Source: VGBV01 sp963780395
GTDB taxonomy: Bacteria > Actinomycetota > Thermoleophilia > Solirubrobacterales > 70-9
Direction: 5' to 3'
DNA length: 64,000 nucleotides
Assembly (NCBI GenBank): GCA_963780395.1
Contig: CAWABY010000017.1
Location: 186,001-250,000 of the forward strand
Below, one piece after another: positions 54,413 to 62,934 of this stretch. The translations under genes were made by a program, and so were the position numbers. The number at the start of each line of letters is the position of its first letter. The stretch's first letter is position 1. The notes beneath the pieces were generated by a model. That model searched no databases, was not told the origin of the DNA, and saw nothing but the letters and a program-made list of their open reading frames with translations.

Positions 54413-55381
54413 ATGAAGGTTGCGGTTATTCGCGGCGGGCGCTCCAGCGAGCACCCGGTCTCGCTGCGGTCCGGGGCCTCAGTCGCGAGCGGCCTGCGCG
54501 AGGCGGGCCACCACGTGGAGGAGATCCTGATCGAGCGTGACGGGGCCTGGATCCATGACGGCGCCCCGCTGACCCTGACTCCGGCCGGGGGCCTGCTCGG
54601 CTGCGACGCGGCGTTCCCGGTGCTGCACGGGCCCGGGGGAGAGGACGGCAGCGTCCAGGGCCTGTTCGAGGTGCTCGATGTCCCCTACGTGGGCTCGGAC
54701 GTCGAGTCTTCGGCGCTGTGCATGGACAAGCTCGCCTTCAAGCGGGTGCTCGCCACCGAAGGCCTCCCACAAGTGGACTTCGCCGATGTCTCAGAGGAGG
54801 GCTGGCGCGAGCGCGCCACCTCGTTCGGCTTTCCCCTCTGGGTCAAGCCCGCGCGGCTCGGCTCCAGCGTCGGCATCAACAAGGTCGCCACCCCCGAGCA
54901 GCTCGACCCCGCCGTCGAGGTGGCCGCCCGCCACGACCCCAAGGTGATCGTCGAGGCCAATTCCGAGGGCAAGGAGGTCGAGTGCTCGATCCTCGGGCAC
55001 GCCGAGCTGCTCGCCTCGGTCCCCGGCGAGATCATCGCCCACGCGGACTGGTACGACTACGAGGCCAAGTACTCGGAGGGCGGCATGGACCTGCGCGTGC
55101 CCGCCGAGATCTCAGCGGCGGCCACCGAGCGCGTCCAGGAGCTGGCCAAGCGCATGTTCCGGCTCACCGGCTGCTCGGGCCTCGCCCGCTGCGACTTCTT
55201 CGTTGAGGAAGGGGACGGCGAGGTCCTGGTGAACGAGCTCAACACGATCCCCGGCTTCACCGAGACGAGCGTCTACGGCAAGCTGCTCGAGGCGAGCGGC
55301 ATCCCCTACGCGGAGCTCTGCGACCGCCTGGTCAAGCTCGCGATCGAGCGCCACACCGAGATTCGCTCCTACGAGTTCTGA
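54413..55381 (+). CDS. ddl: D-alanine--D-alanine ligase (second copy)
   Basis: The 322-residue ATP-grasp ligase starts with VIRGGRSSEHPVSLRSG and has AFPVLHGPGGEDGSVQ, CMDKLAFKRVLATEGLPQVD, VKPARLGSSVGINKV and LVNELNTIPGFTETSVYGKL. Features differ from the copy at 24760 in the substrate loop (YDYEAKYSEGG). ATG 54413 is preferred; GTG 54404 is an alternative. It directly follows pknB and is the canonical housekeeping type by motif. Confidence 0.92.
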   Translation: MKVAVIRGGRSSEHPVSLRSGASVASGLREAGHHVEEILIERDGAWIHDGAPLTLTPAGGLLGCDAAFPVLHGPGGEDGSVQGLFEVLDVPYVGSDVESSALCMDKLAFKRVLATEGLPQVDFADVSEEGWRERATSFGFPLWVKPARLGSSVGINKVATPEQLDPAVEVAARHDPKVIVEANSEGKEVECSILGHAELLASVPGEIIAHADWYDYEAKYSEGGMDLRVPAEISAAATERVQELAKRMFRLTGCSGLARCDFFVEEGDGEVLVNELNTIPGFTETSVYGKLLEASGIPYAELCDRLVKLAIERHTEIRSYEF

Positions 55382-55386
55382 CCAGC

Positions 55387-56880
55387 TCAGCTGAGCACGC
55401 GGACGTCGCTGACCTGCATCTGGAAGCGGCCCTGCTGCTCGCCGCTCTCGGGCAGCTTGGTGATCCAGATCAGGAAGGAGCTCACGGGACCTGAGTCGAG
55501 CCGCACGGTCTCGCGTGTGCCCCCGTCGCTGACGGCGCCGATCGGGGGCCCCCAGCCCTGCAGGTCGTCGGGCGGCTCGGCCTCGGTGGCGTAGATCTCA
55601 GCCTCCCAGCCGGCGGTGGCCGCTCGGATCTCCATCTCGGTCGCCGTCGAGGGCTCGCCGGCGACGCCGACCACCAGGCCGACGCCGTCCTTGATCCCGC
55701 CGAAGTCCTCGCTGTCGTAGTGCTCGGTCTCCCAGGCCGAGCCGGTCGGGTTGCCGTCCACGGCCAGCCTCTCGGTGCCGGTCTCCCTGCCGTCGCCCGG
55801 TGAGGGGTCGAACTCCGCGGCCTCGTCCTCGGCCAGCCGCACACCGGAGCTGCTCGGCTCATCGTCGTCCCCGATGCCCTCCAGGCGGTCGCCGCCGAAG
55901 ATCAGCGCCGCCGCGATCAGGGCGAAGCCGACCAGCGCCATGGCGATGCCGGCGCCCGAGATCCTGCGACCCCCGCCCAGGCGGCGCTTCGACTTCGGCA
56001 CCGAATCGAGAACGGTCGTCGCCTCGCCGGTGGTTCCCCCTGCGCGGGCGGCCTCGACCTCCAGGGTCGCCTCGAGGTCGCGGACCATCTCGCCGACCGA
56101 GTTGTAACGGTCGCGCGGGTCCTTCGTGGTCGAGCGGTCGATGACCGAGGCGACCGCGGCCGAGACGTCGGGCCGCTCGACCTGGACGTCGGGCAGCGGC
56201 TCGTTGACGTGCTTCATCGCGACCCCGACCTGGGTCTCGGCCTGGAAGGGGACGTCGCCGACCAGCATCTCGTAGAGGACGATCCCCAGCGAGTAGACGT
56301 CGGAGCGCTCGTCCACGTCCTCGCCCATCGCCTGCTCGGGGGAGACGTAGTCGGTGGTTCCCAGCACTCGGCCCGTCGCCGTCAGCCCCGAGGACTCGAG
56401 CGAGCGCGCGATCCCGAAGTCGGTCACCTTGGCGCGGCCGTCGGGGTCGATCAGCACGTTCTGGGGCTTGACGTCGCGGTGGACGAGCTTGCGGCCGTGG
56501 GCGGCGATCAGGCCGCGTCCGATCTCGATCCCGTAGGCGACCGCCTCGTCGACGGGGAGCGGGCCGCTGGCTTGTATGCGCTGTTTCAGCGTCTCGCCCG
56601 GGACGTACTCGAAGACGATGTAGGGGCGCCCCTCGTCCTCGCCGGCGTCGATGACGCCGACCAGGTTCGGGTGGCTGAGCCGGGCGGCGGCGCGAGCCTC
56701 GCGGCGGAAGCGCTCGAGCTGGTCGGCCTCCTCGGAGATCTCCCGGTGCAGCAGCTTCACCGCCACCGGCCGGTCCAGCACCTCGTCCTGGGCCAGATAG
56801 ACGGTGGACATGCCCCCGGAGCCGAGCTTGGACTCGAGCCGATAGCGGCCCGAGAGGATCGTGTCCTCGATGCCCGTCAT
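55387..56880 (-). CDS. Ser/Thr protein kinase with extracytoplasmic discoidin-like domain
   Basis: The 497-residue product has a Hanks kinase domain (about 12-280: KLGSGGMSTVYLAQDEVL, HRDVKPQNVLIDPDG, VTDFGIARS, VSPEQAMGED), one membrane helix (about 314-333, ISGAGIAMALVGFALIAAAL), and a 165-residue outer domain with no PASTA. Phrases such as AVDGNPTGSAWETEHYDSED and FLIWITKLPESG resemble the F5/8-type C (discoidin) fold found in MviN-like proteins. It overlaps purM by ATGA. It is convergent with ddl, five bases apart. Confidence 0.88.
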   Translation of the reverse strand: MTGIEDTILSGRYRLESKLGSGGMSTVYLAQDEVLDRPVAVKLLHREISEEADQLERFRREARAAARLSHPNLVGVIDAGEDEGRPYIVFEYVPGETLKQRIQASGPLPVDEAVAYGIEIGRGLIAAHGRKLVHRDVKPQNVLIDPDGRAKVTDFGIARSLESSGLTATGRVLGTTDYVSPEQAMGEDVDERSDVYSLGIVLYEMLVGDVPFQAETQVGVAMKHVNEPLPDVQVERPDVSAAVASVIDRSTTKDPRDRYNSVGEMVRDLEATLEVEAARAGGTTGEATTVLDSVPKSKRRLGGGRRISGAGIAMALVGFALIAAALIFGGDRLEGIGDDDEPSSSGVRLAEDEAAEFDPSPGDGRETGTERLAVDGNPTGSAWETEHYDSEDFGGIKDGVGLVVGVAGEPSTATEMEIRAATAGWEAEIYATEAEPPDDLQGWGPPIGAVSDGGTRETVRLDSGPVSSFLIWITKLPESGEQQGRFQMQVSDVRVLS

Positions 56881-57869
56881 CGCTTCACGGTCCCGGCCTC
56901 GGCCGTCGCTCGCCCGATCCGCTTCGCATCCGGGTAATGCGCGCGCAGCAGCGCCAGCGCCGCCCCCTCGTCCGCGGCGGCGACCACACAGCAGAAGCCG
57001 CAGCCCATGTTGAAGACATCGTTCATCTCTTCCAGGGAGGTCCCGGAGCGCTCCTGGATCAGCTCGAAGACCGGGGGAGGGGCGAGCGGGTCGTCGATCT
57101 CATAGCCGACCTCGGCCTCGAGCCGGAGCAGGTTTCCGAGGCCGCCCGAGGTGATGTGGGCGAGGCCGCGCACCTCGGCCTCGGAGGCGATCAGCTCCAG
57201 CACCGGCTTCACGTAGATCGTGGTCGGCTCCAGCAGCACGTCGCCGAGCGGACGGCCGAGGCTGTCGTCGTCCATCGGCACGCCCTCCAGGGCCGAGCGG
57301 GCGAGCGTGTAGCCGTTCGAGTGAAGGCCCGAGGAGGGTAGCCCGATCACGGCGTCGCCCGGCTCGACCGCCGAGCCGGTGATGATCGAGTCGAGCGCGA
57401 CCACCCCGAAGCAGGCTCCGGCCAGGTCCAGGCCGCGTATCAGCTCACCGAGCTGGGCCAGCTCGCCGCCGACGATCTCGACCCCGGCCCGCTCAGCGCC
57501 CGCGGCGAGGCCGACGCCGATCTGCTCGGCGATGGCCGGGTCGGCGCGATCGACGGCGAGGTAGTCCACCATCGCCAGCGGTGCCGCGCCGACGCAGATG
57601 ACGTCGTTCACGTTCATCGCCACGCAGTCGATCCCGACCGTGTCCCAGCGGCCGAGCTGCTCGGCGACCAGCAGCTTGGTGCCGACACCGTCGGTGGTGA
57701 CGGCGATGCCCGTGCTGTCGTCGAGGCGGATGACGTTCGCGTAGTGGCCGCTGGCGAGCGCCTGGCGGCTCTGGGCCGGCGCCGCGGCCGCGAGCGCGCC
57801 GACCAGCGCCGCGACCGCCTCGTCGGCGGTGGATTGGCTGACGCCGGCGCGGGCGTAGGCGTCGCTCAT
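56877..57869 (-). CDS. purM: Phosphoribosylformylglycinamidine cyclo-ligase (AIR synthase)
   Basis: The 330-residue enzyme closes the imidazole ring in purine synthesis. It begins YARAGVS (YxxAGV motif), and has VTTDGVGTKLLVAEQ, MNVNDVICVGA, IVGGELAQLGE, GLPSSGLHSNGYTLAR, and ITSGGLGNLLR. It lies 21 bases after uppP and its stop overlaps the kinase ATG, a strange coupling of purine synthesis to signalling. Confidence 0.93.
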   Translation of the reverse strand: MSDAYARAGVSQSTADEAVAALVGALAAAAPAQSRQALASGHYANVIRLDDSTGIAVTTDGVGTKLLVAEQLGRWDTVGIDCVAMNVNDVICVGAAPLAMVDYLAVDRADPAIAEQIGVGLAAGAERAGVEIVGGELAQLGELIRGLDLAGACFGVVALDSIITGSAVEPGDAVIGLPSSGLHSNGYTLARSALEGVPMDDDSLGRPLGDVLLEPTTIYVKPVLELIASEAEVRGLAHITSGGLGNLLRLEAEVGYEIDDPLAPPPVFELIQERSGTSLEEMNDVFNMGCGFCCVVAAADEGAALALLRAHYPDAKRIGRATAEAGTVKR

Positions 57870-57890
57870 CCGCTCTTGTGCGCAGCTCGT

Positions 57891-58856
57891 CTAGGGGACA
57901 TCGTCGGCATCATCCTGCGCGCGGGCGACGGTTTCGGCAGCCTGCGTGGCGGCGTGAGCGGCCTGGGGCGGCGGCCGCCCATTCCCCACCACGACGGTGG
58001 CTGCGGCCTGGGCCCGCGCGCGCCGACGGCGCAGCTCCAGGCGACCCAGCACCAGGCTCGCCAGGCCGACGCGGTAGGCCGCGTAGGGCCAGAGCCCGGA
58101 GTCGTCGCGCTCGACCAACCGGATCAGCTCCTGCGAGGCCAGGGTGGAGGCGAAGGACGTGGCCGTCCCGGCGGCGAAGGCGGAGCGCTGGCCGGGGTCG
58201 AGGCCGCGCTTGCGCAGGCGGAAGCCCTTCAACGCCGCAGCCGCCACGATCACCGGCAGGGCAACCGTGCGCGAGAGCATGTTGGCGTGCTCGCGGGTGA
58301 ACCCCCGCCAGCGGGCGACCGTCAGGGTCGCCCCGTTGCGCGAGACCCCGGGCGCCAGCGCGGCCGCCTGGGCGAGGCCCAGCGCCAGGCCGTCGGCCGC
58401 GTCGGCGCGGCCGCGCACCCTGCTCTGGGGCCGGCGGTCGGCCAGCGCCATCGCCCCGGCGCCCGCAAGCAGTCCCAGGGCGGTCGGCAGCGGCCCGCCC
58501 AGGTGCCGCTCGATCTGGCGCTCGAGGGCCAGTCCGATCGCCGCCCCGGGCAGAAAGGAGAGCGCCAGGACCTCGGCCTTGCGGCGATCGAACGAGCGCA
58601 GCTCCTCGGCGATCACGCGGCGCTGGCCGACCAGCAGGGCCAGGGCGGCCCCGACGTGCAATGCGACCTCAAAGCTCTTCCGCAACTCGGGATCGAGCCG
58701 CTCCCACTCCCAGTCGCCCAGCCAGGGAACCAGGGTCAGGTGTGCCGAGCTGGAGACCGGCAGCAGCTCGGTCGGGCCCTGCACCGCCCCCAGCGCGACA
58801 GCGCGCGAGGGCGGAATGGTCGGTGAGTCGCCAGGCCCCTCGTCGCCCGCGGGCAC
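57891..58856 (-). CDS. uppP: Undecaprenyl-diphosphatase (UppP/BacA)
   Basis: The 321-residue membrane phosphatase recycles undecaprenyl diphosphate to the phosphate carrier. Both active-site motifs are recognisable though diverged: GAVQGPTELLPVSSSAHL (consensus GxTEFLPVSSSGH) and LAPGVSRNGATLTVARWRGF (consensus PGxSRSG). Seven to eight membrane segments lie between. An Ala-rich tail of about 50 residues (QAAHAATQAAETVARAQDD) is unusual. GTG 58856 is seven bases after dedA. Confidence 0.85.
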   Translation of the reverse strand: MPAGDEGPGDSPTIPPSRAVALGAVQGPTELLPVSSSAHLTLVPWLGDWEWERLDPELRKSFEVALHVGAALALLVGQRRVIAEELRSFDRRKAEVLALSFLPGAAIGLALERQIERHLGGPLPTALGLLAGAGAMALADRRPQSRVRGRADAADGLALGLAQAAALAPGVSRNGATLTVARWRGFTREHANMLSRTVALPVIVAAAALKGFRLRKRGLDPGQRSAFAAGTATSFASTLASQELIRLVERDDSGLWPYAAYRVGLASLVLGRLELRRRRARAQAAATVVVGNGRPPPQAAHAATQAAETVARAQDDADDVP

Positions 58857-58863
58857 CTGGAAA

Positions 58864-59511
58864 TCAGCCCTCGGTGGCGGGGGAGACCTCGCCCTCGCGG
58901 TCGGCCTTGTTGCTCCGCCACTTGACGAAGGCCCAGACGGCGAGCGCGATCAGGCCGGCCACCACCACGTAGTCGAAGTAGTGGAGCTTGTCGCGCCACT
59001 CCTCCCAGTTGGCGCCGACCTGGACGCCGATGTAGCCCAGCAACAGCACCCAGGGGATGCAGCCGGCAGCGGTGTAGATCGTGAACTTCCAGAAGTTCAT
59101 GTGGGCGGCGCCGGCGGGGGTGGAGATGAAGGTGCGCACGATCGGCAGCATTCGCGTGAAGAACACGGTGACAGCCCCGTAGCGGTCGAACCAGCCCTCG
59201 ACCCGGGCCATCTGCTTGGGGCTGACGTGGAAGACCTTGTGCCGCTCCAGCAGCTCCTCGCGGCCCCAGTAGCCGATCGCGTAGCCGCCCCAGGAGCCGA
59301 CGATGTTCCCCAGTACCCCGGCCGCGGTGATCCCGAGCAGGGTCAGGTCGCCGTCGTCCACCTTGAAGCCTGCGAACAGCATGGTCGCCTCGCTCGGCAT
59401 CGGGATGTTGGCGCTCTCCACCAGCATCAGCAGGAAGATTCCGAGGTAGCCGATCTCGCCGATCACGTCGACGCAGAACTCGACCAAGGGGTCCACGATG
59501 AAGTCGGTCAT
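58864..59511 (-). CDS. DedA-family membrane protein
   Basis: The 215-residue product has the DedA/SNARE-associated pattern: YLGIFLLMLVESANIPMPSEATM near the start, GSWGGYAIGYWGREELLER, FFTRMLPIVRTFISTPAGAA with the key Arg residues, and FTIYTAAGCIPWVLLLGYIG. Such proteins are lipid scramblases or flippases, some for undecaprenyl phosphate, which fits the neighbouring uppP. The ATG is at 59511. Confidence 0.92.
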   Translation of the reverse strand: MTDFIVDPLVEFCVDVIGEIGYLGIFLLMLVESANIPMPSEATMLFAGFKVDDGDLTLLGITAAGVLGNIVGSWGGYAIGYWGREELLERHKVFHVSPKQMARVEGWFDRYGAVTVFFTRMLPIVRTFISTPAGAAHMNFWKFTIYTAAGCIPWVLLLGYIGVQVGANWEEWRDKLHYFDYVVVAGLIALAVWAFVKWRSNKADREGEVSPATEG

Positions 59512-59602
59512 GGGTCAGAGGGCGCCGGCCCCAGCCGCGCGCCAGGCGGCCATGTTACGGAGATGTGGGTCTTGCGTCTGGCCAGCGCGGCGCGGCCGCA
59601 GC

Positions 59603-60397
59603 TCAGCGGGCCGGGCCCCAGGTGAAGGCGAATGCGACGAGGAGCACCAGCGCGATTCCGCCGCTGAGCGCGTATGCGGATGCCAGCGGCCGGTGATGCA
59701 CGCCGAAGCGGCGGGCGCGGACCGCGGCGAGGCGCAGCGGCAGCAGCAGCGTCTTGCCGATGATCACCAGGTCGCCAGGGACGGAGTGCCGACCGGCGTA
59801 GGCGAGGTCGCTCGCCACCTTGCTGGGAAGCAGGGCCTGGGCGTAGTGGGCGGCGGGATCGTCGCTGTCGGCCAGCAGCTCCGCCTCGGGGAGGGTGAAC
59901 TGGAGCTGCGTCGGGCCGGTCACGCCGGGCGGCACGCTGAGGATGTGCTCGTAGTCCCGCCTGTGGGCGGCGACGAACTCCTCGTCCTCCGGCCGCGGAC
60001 CGACCATGCGCATCTCGCCCCTGACGACGTTCCAGAGCTGGGGCAGCTCGTCGAGCCGGGTGGATCGCAGGAAGCTTCCGAGGGGCGTGATGCGAGGGTC
60101 GTTGCGAGCTGCCACGGCGGCGCCGCGGGCCCCTGTGCGCATAGTCCGGAACTTCAGCATCAGAAACGGCTGGCCGCCGAGTCCAAGCCGACGGGCCCGG
60201 TAGAGCACGGGCCCCGGAGAGTCCAGGAAGACGAGCAGCGCGAAGAACAGCAGCGGCACCACCAACAGCGGCGTCAGGCAGACCAGCACGACGAGGTCGA
60301 AGACGCGCTGCGGCCACGGGATCCGCCTTGGGACCCGCCACGGTATCCGCCCTGCAGTGCCCGCCCTCCTTCCAAGGGCCCCCAGCGATTCCATCAT
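59603..60397 (-). CDS. Bacterial sugar transferase (initiating phosphoglycosyl transferase)
   Basis: The 264-residue product has one membrane helix (about residues 32-58, VFDLVVLVCLTPLLVVPLLFF), the DSPGPVLYRARRLGLGGQPF and LKFRTMRTG motifs, and STRLDELPQLWNVVRGEMRMVGPRPE, all hallmarks of WbaP/PglC-like enzymes that put the first sugar phosphate on undecaprenyl phosphate. It lacks the upper multi-pass half of WbaP. A second hydrophobic segment near the C-terminus is unusual. ATG 60397 was preferred over 60451. Confidence 0.88.
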   Translation of the reverse strand: MMESLGALGRRAGTAGRIPWRVPRRIPWPQRVFDLVVLVCLTPLLVVPLLFFALLVFLDSPGPVLYRARRLGLGGQPFLMLKFRTMRTGARGAAVAARNDPRITPLGSFLRSTRLDELPQLWNVVRGEMRMVGPRPEDEEFVAAHRRDYEHILSVPPGVTGPTQLQFTLPEAELLADSDDPAAHYAQALLPSKVASDLAYAGRHSVPGDLVIIGKTLLLPLRLAAVRARRFGVHHRPLASAYALSGGIALVLLVAFAFTWGPAR

Positions 60398-60520
60398 GCT
60401 CTCTAACGCCCCTCCAAATGATGGGTTTTGTCCGTACGTCCCCGCGCGCAAATCCTAGTGCACCTCGACTACAAAAACCGATCCGGGGTACCGCCTGCTT
60501 TAGTAGTTGGTAGTCATCCC

Positions 60521-61678
60521 ATGACCGATTGGAAAGTCCCACTCGCATCGCCCCGCGTGCACGAGCACGAGCTCGAGCAGCTGCTCGACGCATACCGCTC
60601 GGGCTGGTGGGTGATGGGTCCGAGCACCGAGGGCCTCGAGGCCGACATGAGGGACTACACGGGAGCGACGGAGGCGGTCGCACTCAGCAGCTGCACCGCG
60701 GCGCTTCACCTTGCCTGCCTTGGAGCGGGCGTTGGGCCCGGAGACTCCGTGGTCATACCCTCGATCAACTTCGCCGCCACGGCCAACATGCTGGCGGCCT
60801 GCGGCGCCTATCCCCGGTTCGCCGACATCAAGAGCGTGACCGAGCCCTGGCTCGATCCCGAAGCGGCGGAGGCCGGGCTGAGGCGCGGCGCTCGCGCGGT
60901 GATCACGGTCGCCTACGGTGGCCACCCCGGCGAGGTCCGGGAGCTGGCGGCGCTGGCCGAGGGACACGGCGCAGCCCTGATCGAGGACGTGGCGCACGCC
61001 GCGGGGACCTGGATCCAGGGTCGGCATGCGGGAACGCTCGGAATCGCCGGCGCCCTCAGCTTCTCGGCCAGCAAGAACCTCGGTGTCGGCGAGGGCGGAA
61101 TGCTGCTCAGCTCGGACCCCGAGCTGGCTGAGCTGGCGCGGGTCCTGCGCTTCCAGGGAATCACGTCCCAGACCGCGGATCGCGACGAGGAGGACGTGAG
61201 CGAGTACACGGTGGAGCGGCCGGGGTTCAACTACCGCATCGACGATCCGCGCGCCGCGCTGGTCCGAGCCCGGCTGTCGCGGCTGGACGAGGACAACCGG
61301 CGCCGGGCCGAGATCGACGCCGCCTATCGCGCCGCGCTCGCCGGCGAGGGGCGCATCATTCCCACCGCCGCGCCTACTCCGGGCGAGCGCAATAGCCACT
61401 GCATGTTCACTGCGGTGGTCGCGGAGGGAATCGACCGCGACGGGGTGCGGCGCGAGCTCGGCGAGCGGGGAATCCAGACCACCCTTCATTTCCCGCCGCT
61501 CCACCTGACTCCGGCCTATTCGGACGCGGCGACGGACGAGCTGCCGCTGACCGAGGAGTACGCGCGCCGCGCGATCACTCTGCCCCTCTTCCCCGAAATG
61601 GAGCAGGGCCAGCTCGACCACGTGCTCGAGTCGCTGCTGGCCGCCCTCGCGCGCAGCGAACAGCCGACCATCAGCTAG
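60521..61678 (+). CDS. DegT/DnrJ/EryC1-family sugar aminotransferase
   Basis: The 385-residue PLP enzyme has VPLASPRVHEHELEQLLDAY, GWWVMGPSTEGLEAD, SSCTAALHLACLGAGVGPGD, VIEDVAHAAG-type (LIEDVAHAAGTWIQGRHAG), and PLP lysine in FSASKNLGVGEGGM. It aminates a 4-keto nucleotide sugar, and with the CapD-like dehydratase downstream would make a UDP-amino-dideoxysugar. ATG 60521 follows a 123-base divergent gap from the sugar transferase. Confidence 0.9.
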   Translation: MTDWKVPLASPRVHEHELEQLLDAYRSGWWVMGPSTEGLEADMRDYTGATEAVALSSCTAALHLACLGAGVGPGDSVVIPSINFAATANMLAACGAYPRFADIKSVTEPWLDPEAAEAGLRRGARAVITVAYGGHPGEVRELAALAEGHGAALIEDVAHAAGTWIQGRHAGTLGIAGALSFSASKNLGVGEGGMLLSSDPELAELARVLRFQGITSQTADRDEEDVSEYTVERPGFNYRIDDPRAALVRARLSRLDEDNRRRAEIDAAYRAALAGEGRIIPTAAPTPGERNSHCMFTAVVAEGIDRDGVRRELGERGIQTTLHFPPLHLTPAYSDAATDELPLTEEYARRAITLPLFPEMEQGQLDHVLESLLAALARSEQPTIS

Positions 61679-61716
61679 CTAGGCTGGCCGCCCCAACCCC
61701 GCACCGGGGCCGGCCG

Positions 61717-62934
61717 TTGCGAATCACATTCCTGACCCACTACTACCCCCCTGAGGTCGGCGCCCCGCAGACGCGCATCTCGGCGCTCGCCCGAGGTCTG
61801 GCGGACCGGGGGGACGAGGTGTCGGTGCACACGCCGCCGCCGCACTACCCGGACGGCCGCATCCGGCCCGGGTACCGCAACCGCCCGCTCACGACCGAGA
61901 CCGACGACGGCGTCACCATCTACCGCAGCGGGGTCTATCCGGCGCCCAACCGTGGCTTCGTCCGCCGCCTCGCCAACCACGCGACCTTCGCCACCTCGGC
62001 CTTGGCGAGCGCGGCCCGGACGGGCCCCGCCGACGTGATCGTGGTCGAGACGCCGCCGCTGTTCGTGGCGGCGGCCGGGATCGGCTACGCGCGCCAGAAG
62101 GGCGCGCCGCTGGTGATCAACGTCGCCGACCTCTGGCCCGATTCGGCGATCGAGCTCGGCGCGCTGCGGTCGCCGCCCGCGATCCGTGCGGCTCGAACGC
62201 TCGAGCGCCGCTGCTACCGGACGGCTGCGGCGATCGTATGCCCGACCGAGGGCATCGCCGAGCGCCTCGCGGGGCGGGCCGAGGCCGCCGGCAAGGTGCG
62301 CCGGATCCCGCCCGCTGTTGACCTGCGGGCATTCGAGCCGGCCCCGGCCCCCGGGTCCGGCCCGTTCCGCGTCCTCTACGCCGGCACGACGGGCATGGCG
62401 CAGGGGGTGGGCACCCTGCTCGACGCCGTCGAGGCTCTGCACCCGGATTCCGCCGTCGAGGTGATCGTCGCCGGGGACGGCGCAGAGGGCCCCGAGCTGC
62501 GCGCCCGAGCCGAGCGGCTTGCGAAGGCCCACACGCTCAGCGCCGTCCCCCACGCGCGCGTGCCGGAGCTGCTGGCCGAGGCCGACGCGGCCGCCGTGCT
62601 GCTTCGGGACCGGCCGGTGTTCGCGGGGGCGATACCGACGAAGATGTTGGAGGCGATGGCGGCGGCGCGGCCCGTCGTGCTCTCCGCCGCCGGCGAGGCG
62701 GCGCGCTTCGTGGAGGCGAGCGGGGGCGGCCTCGTCGTGCCGCCAGAGGACCCACCGGCGCTCGCCGCCGCACTCGAGGAGCTGGCGGCCGACCGCGATC
62801 GCGCCGCGCGCCTAGGCGAGGCCGGCAGGCGCTGGGTGGAGGCCGGTTTCGGGCTCGACCGCTTCGTCGAGGACTGGCACGAGACGCTGCAAGCGGTCAT
62901 CCGCGTCCCGGATGGACCGGCTGATCGGCTCTAG
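61717..62934 (+). CDS. Glycosyltransferase family 4 (WbuB-like)
   Basis: The 405-residue GT-B enzyme has an N-terminal LTHYYPPEVGAPQTRISALA (acceptor/GT4 signature), HYPDGRI, INVADLWPDSAIELGAL, and a C-terminal E-x7-E-like region (FAGAIPTKMLEAMAAARPVV) for donor-nucleotide binding. It transfers a sugar to a lipid-linked intermediate. TTG 61717 starts the product; no clear ATG is in frame. Confidence 0.9.
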   Translation: MRITFLTHYYPPEVGAPQTRISALARGLADRGDEVSVHTPPPHYPDGRIRPGYRNRPLTTETDDGVTIYRSGVYPAPNRGFVRRLANHATFATSALASAARTGPADVIVVETPPLFVAAAGIGYARQKGAPLVINVADLWPDSAIELGALRSPPAIRAARTLERRCYRTAAAIVCPTEGIAERLAGRAEAAGKVRRIPPAVDLRAFEPAPAPGSGPFRVLYAGTTGMAQGVGTLLDAVEALHPDSAVEVIVAGDGAEGPELRARAERLAKAHTLSAVPHARVPELLAEADAAAVLLRDRPVFAGAIPTKMLEAMAAARPVVLSAAGEAARFVEASGGGLVVPPEDPPALAAALEELAADRDRAARLGEAGRRWVEAGFGLDRFVEDWHETLQAVIRVPDGPADRL

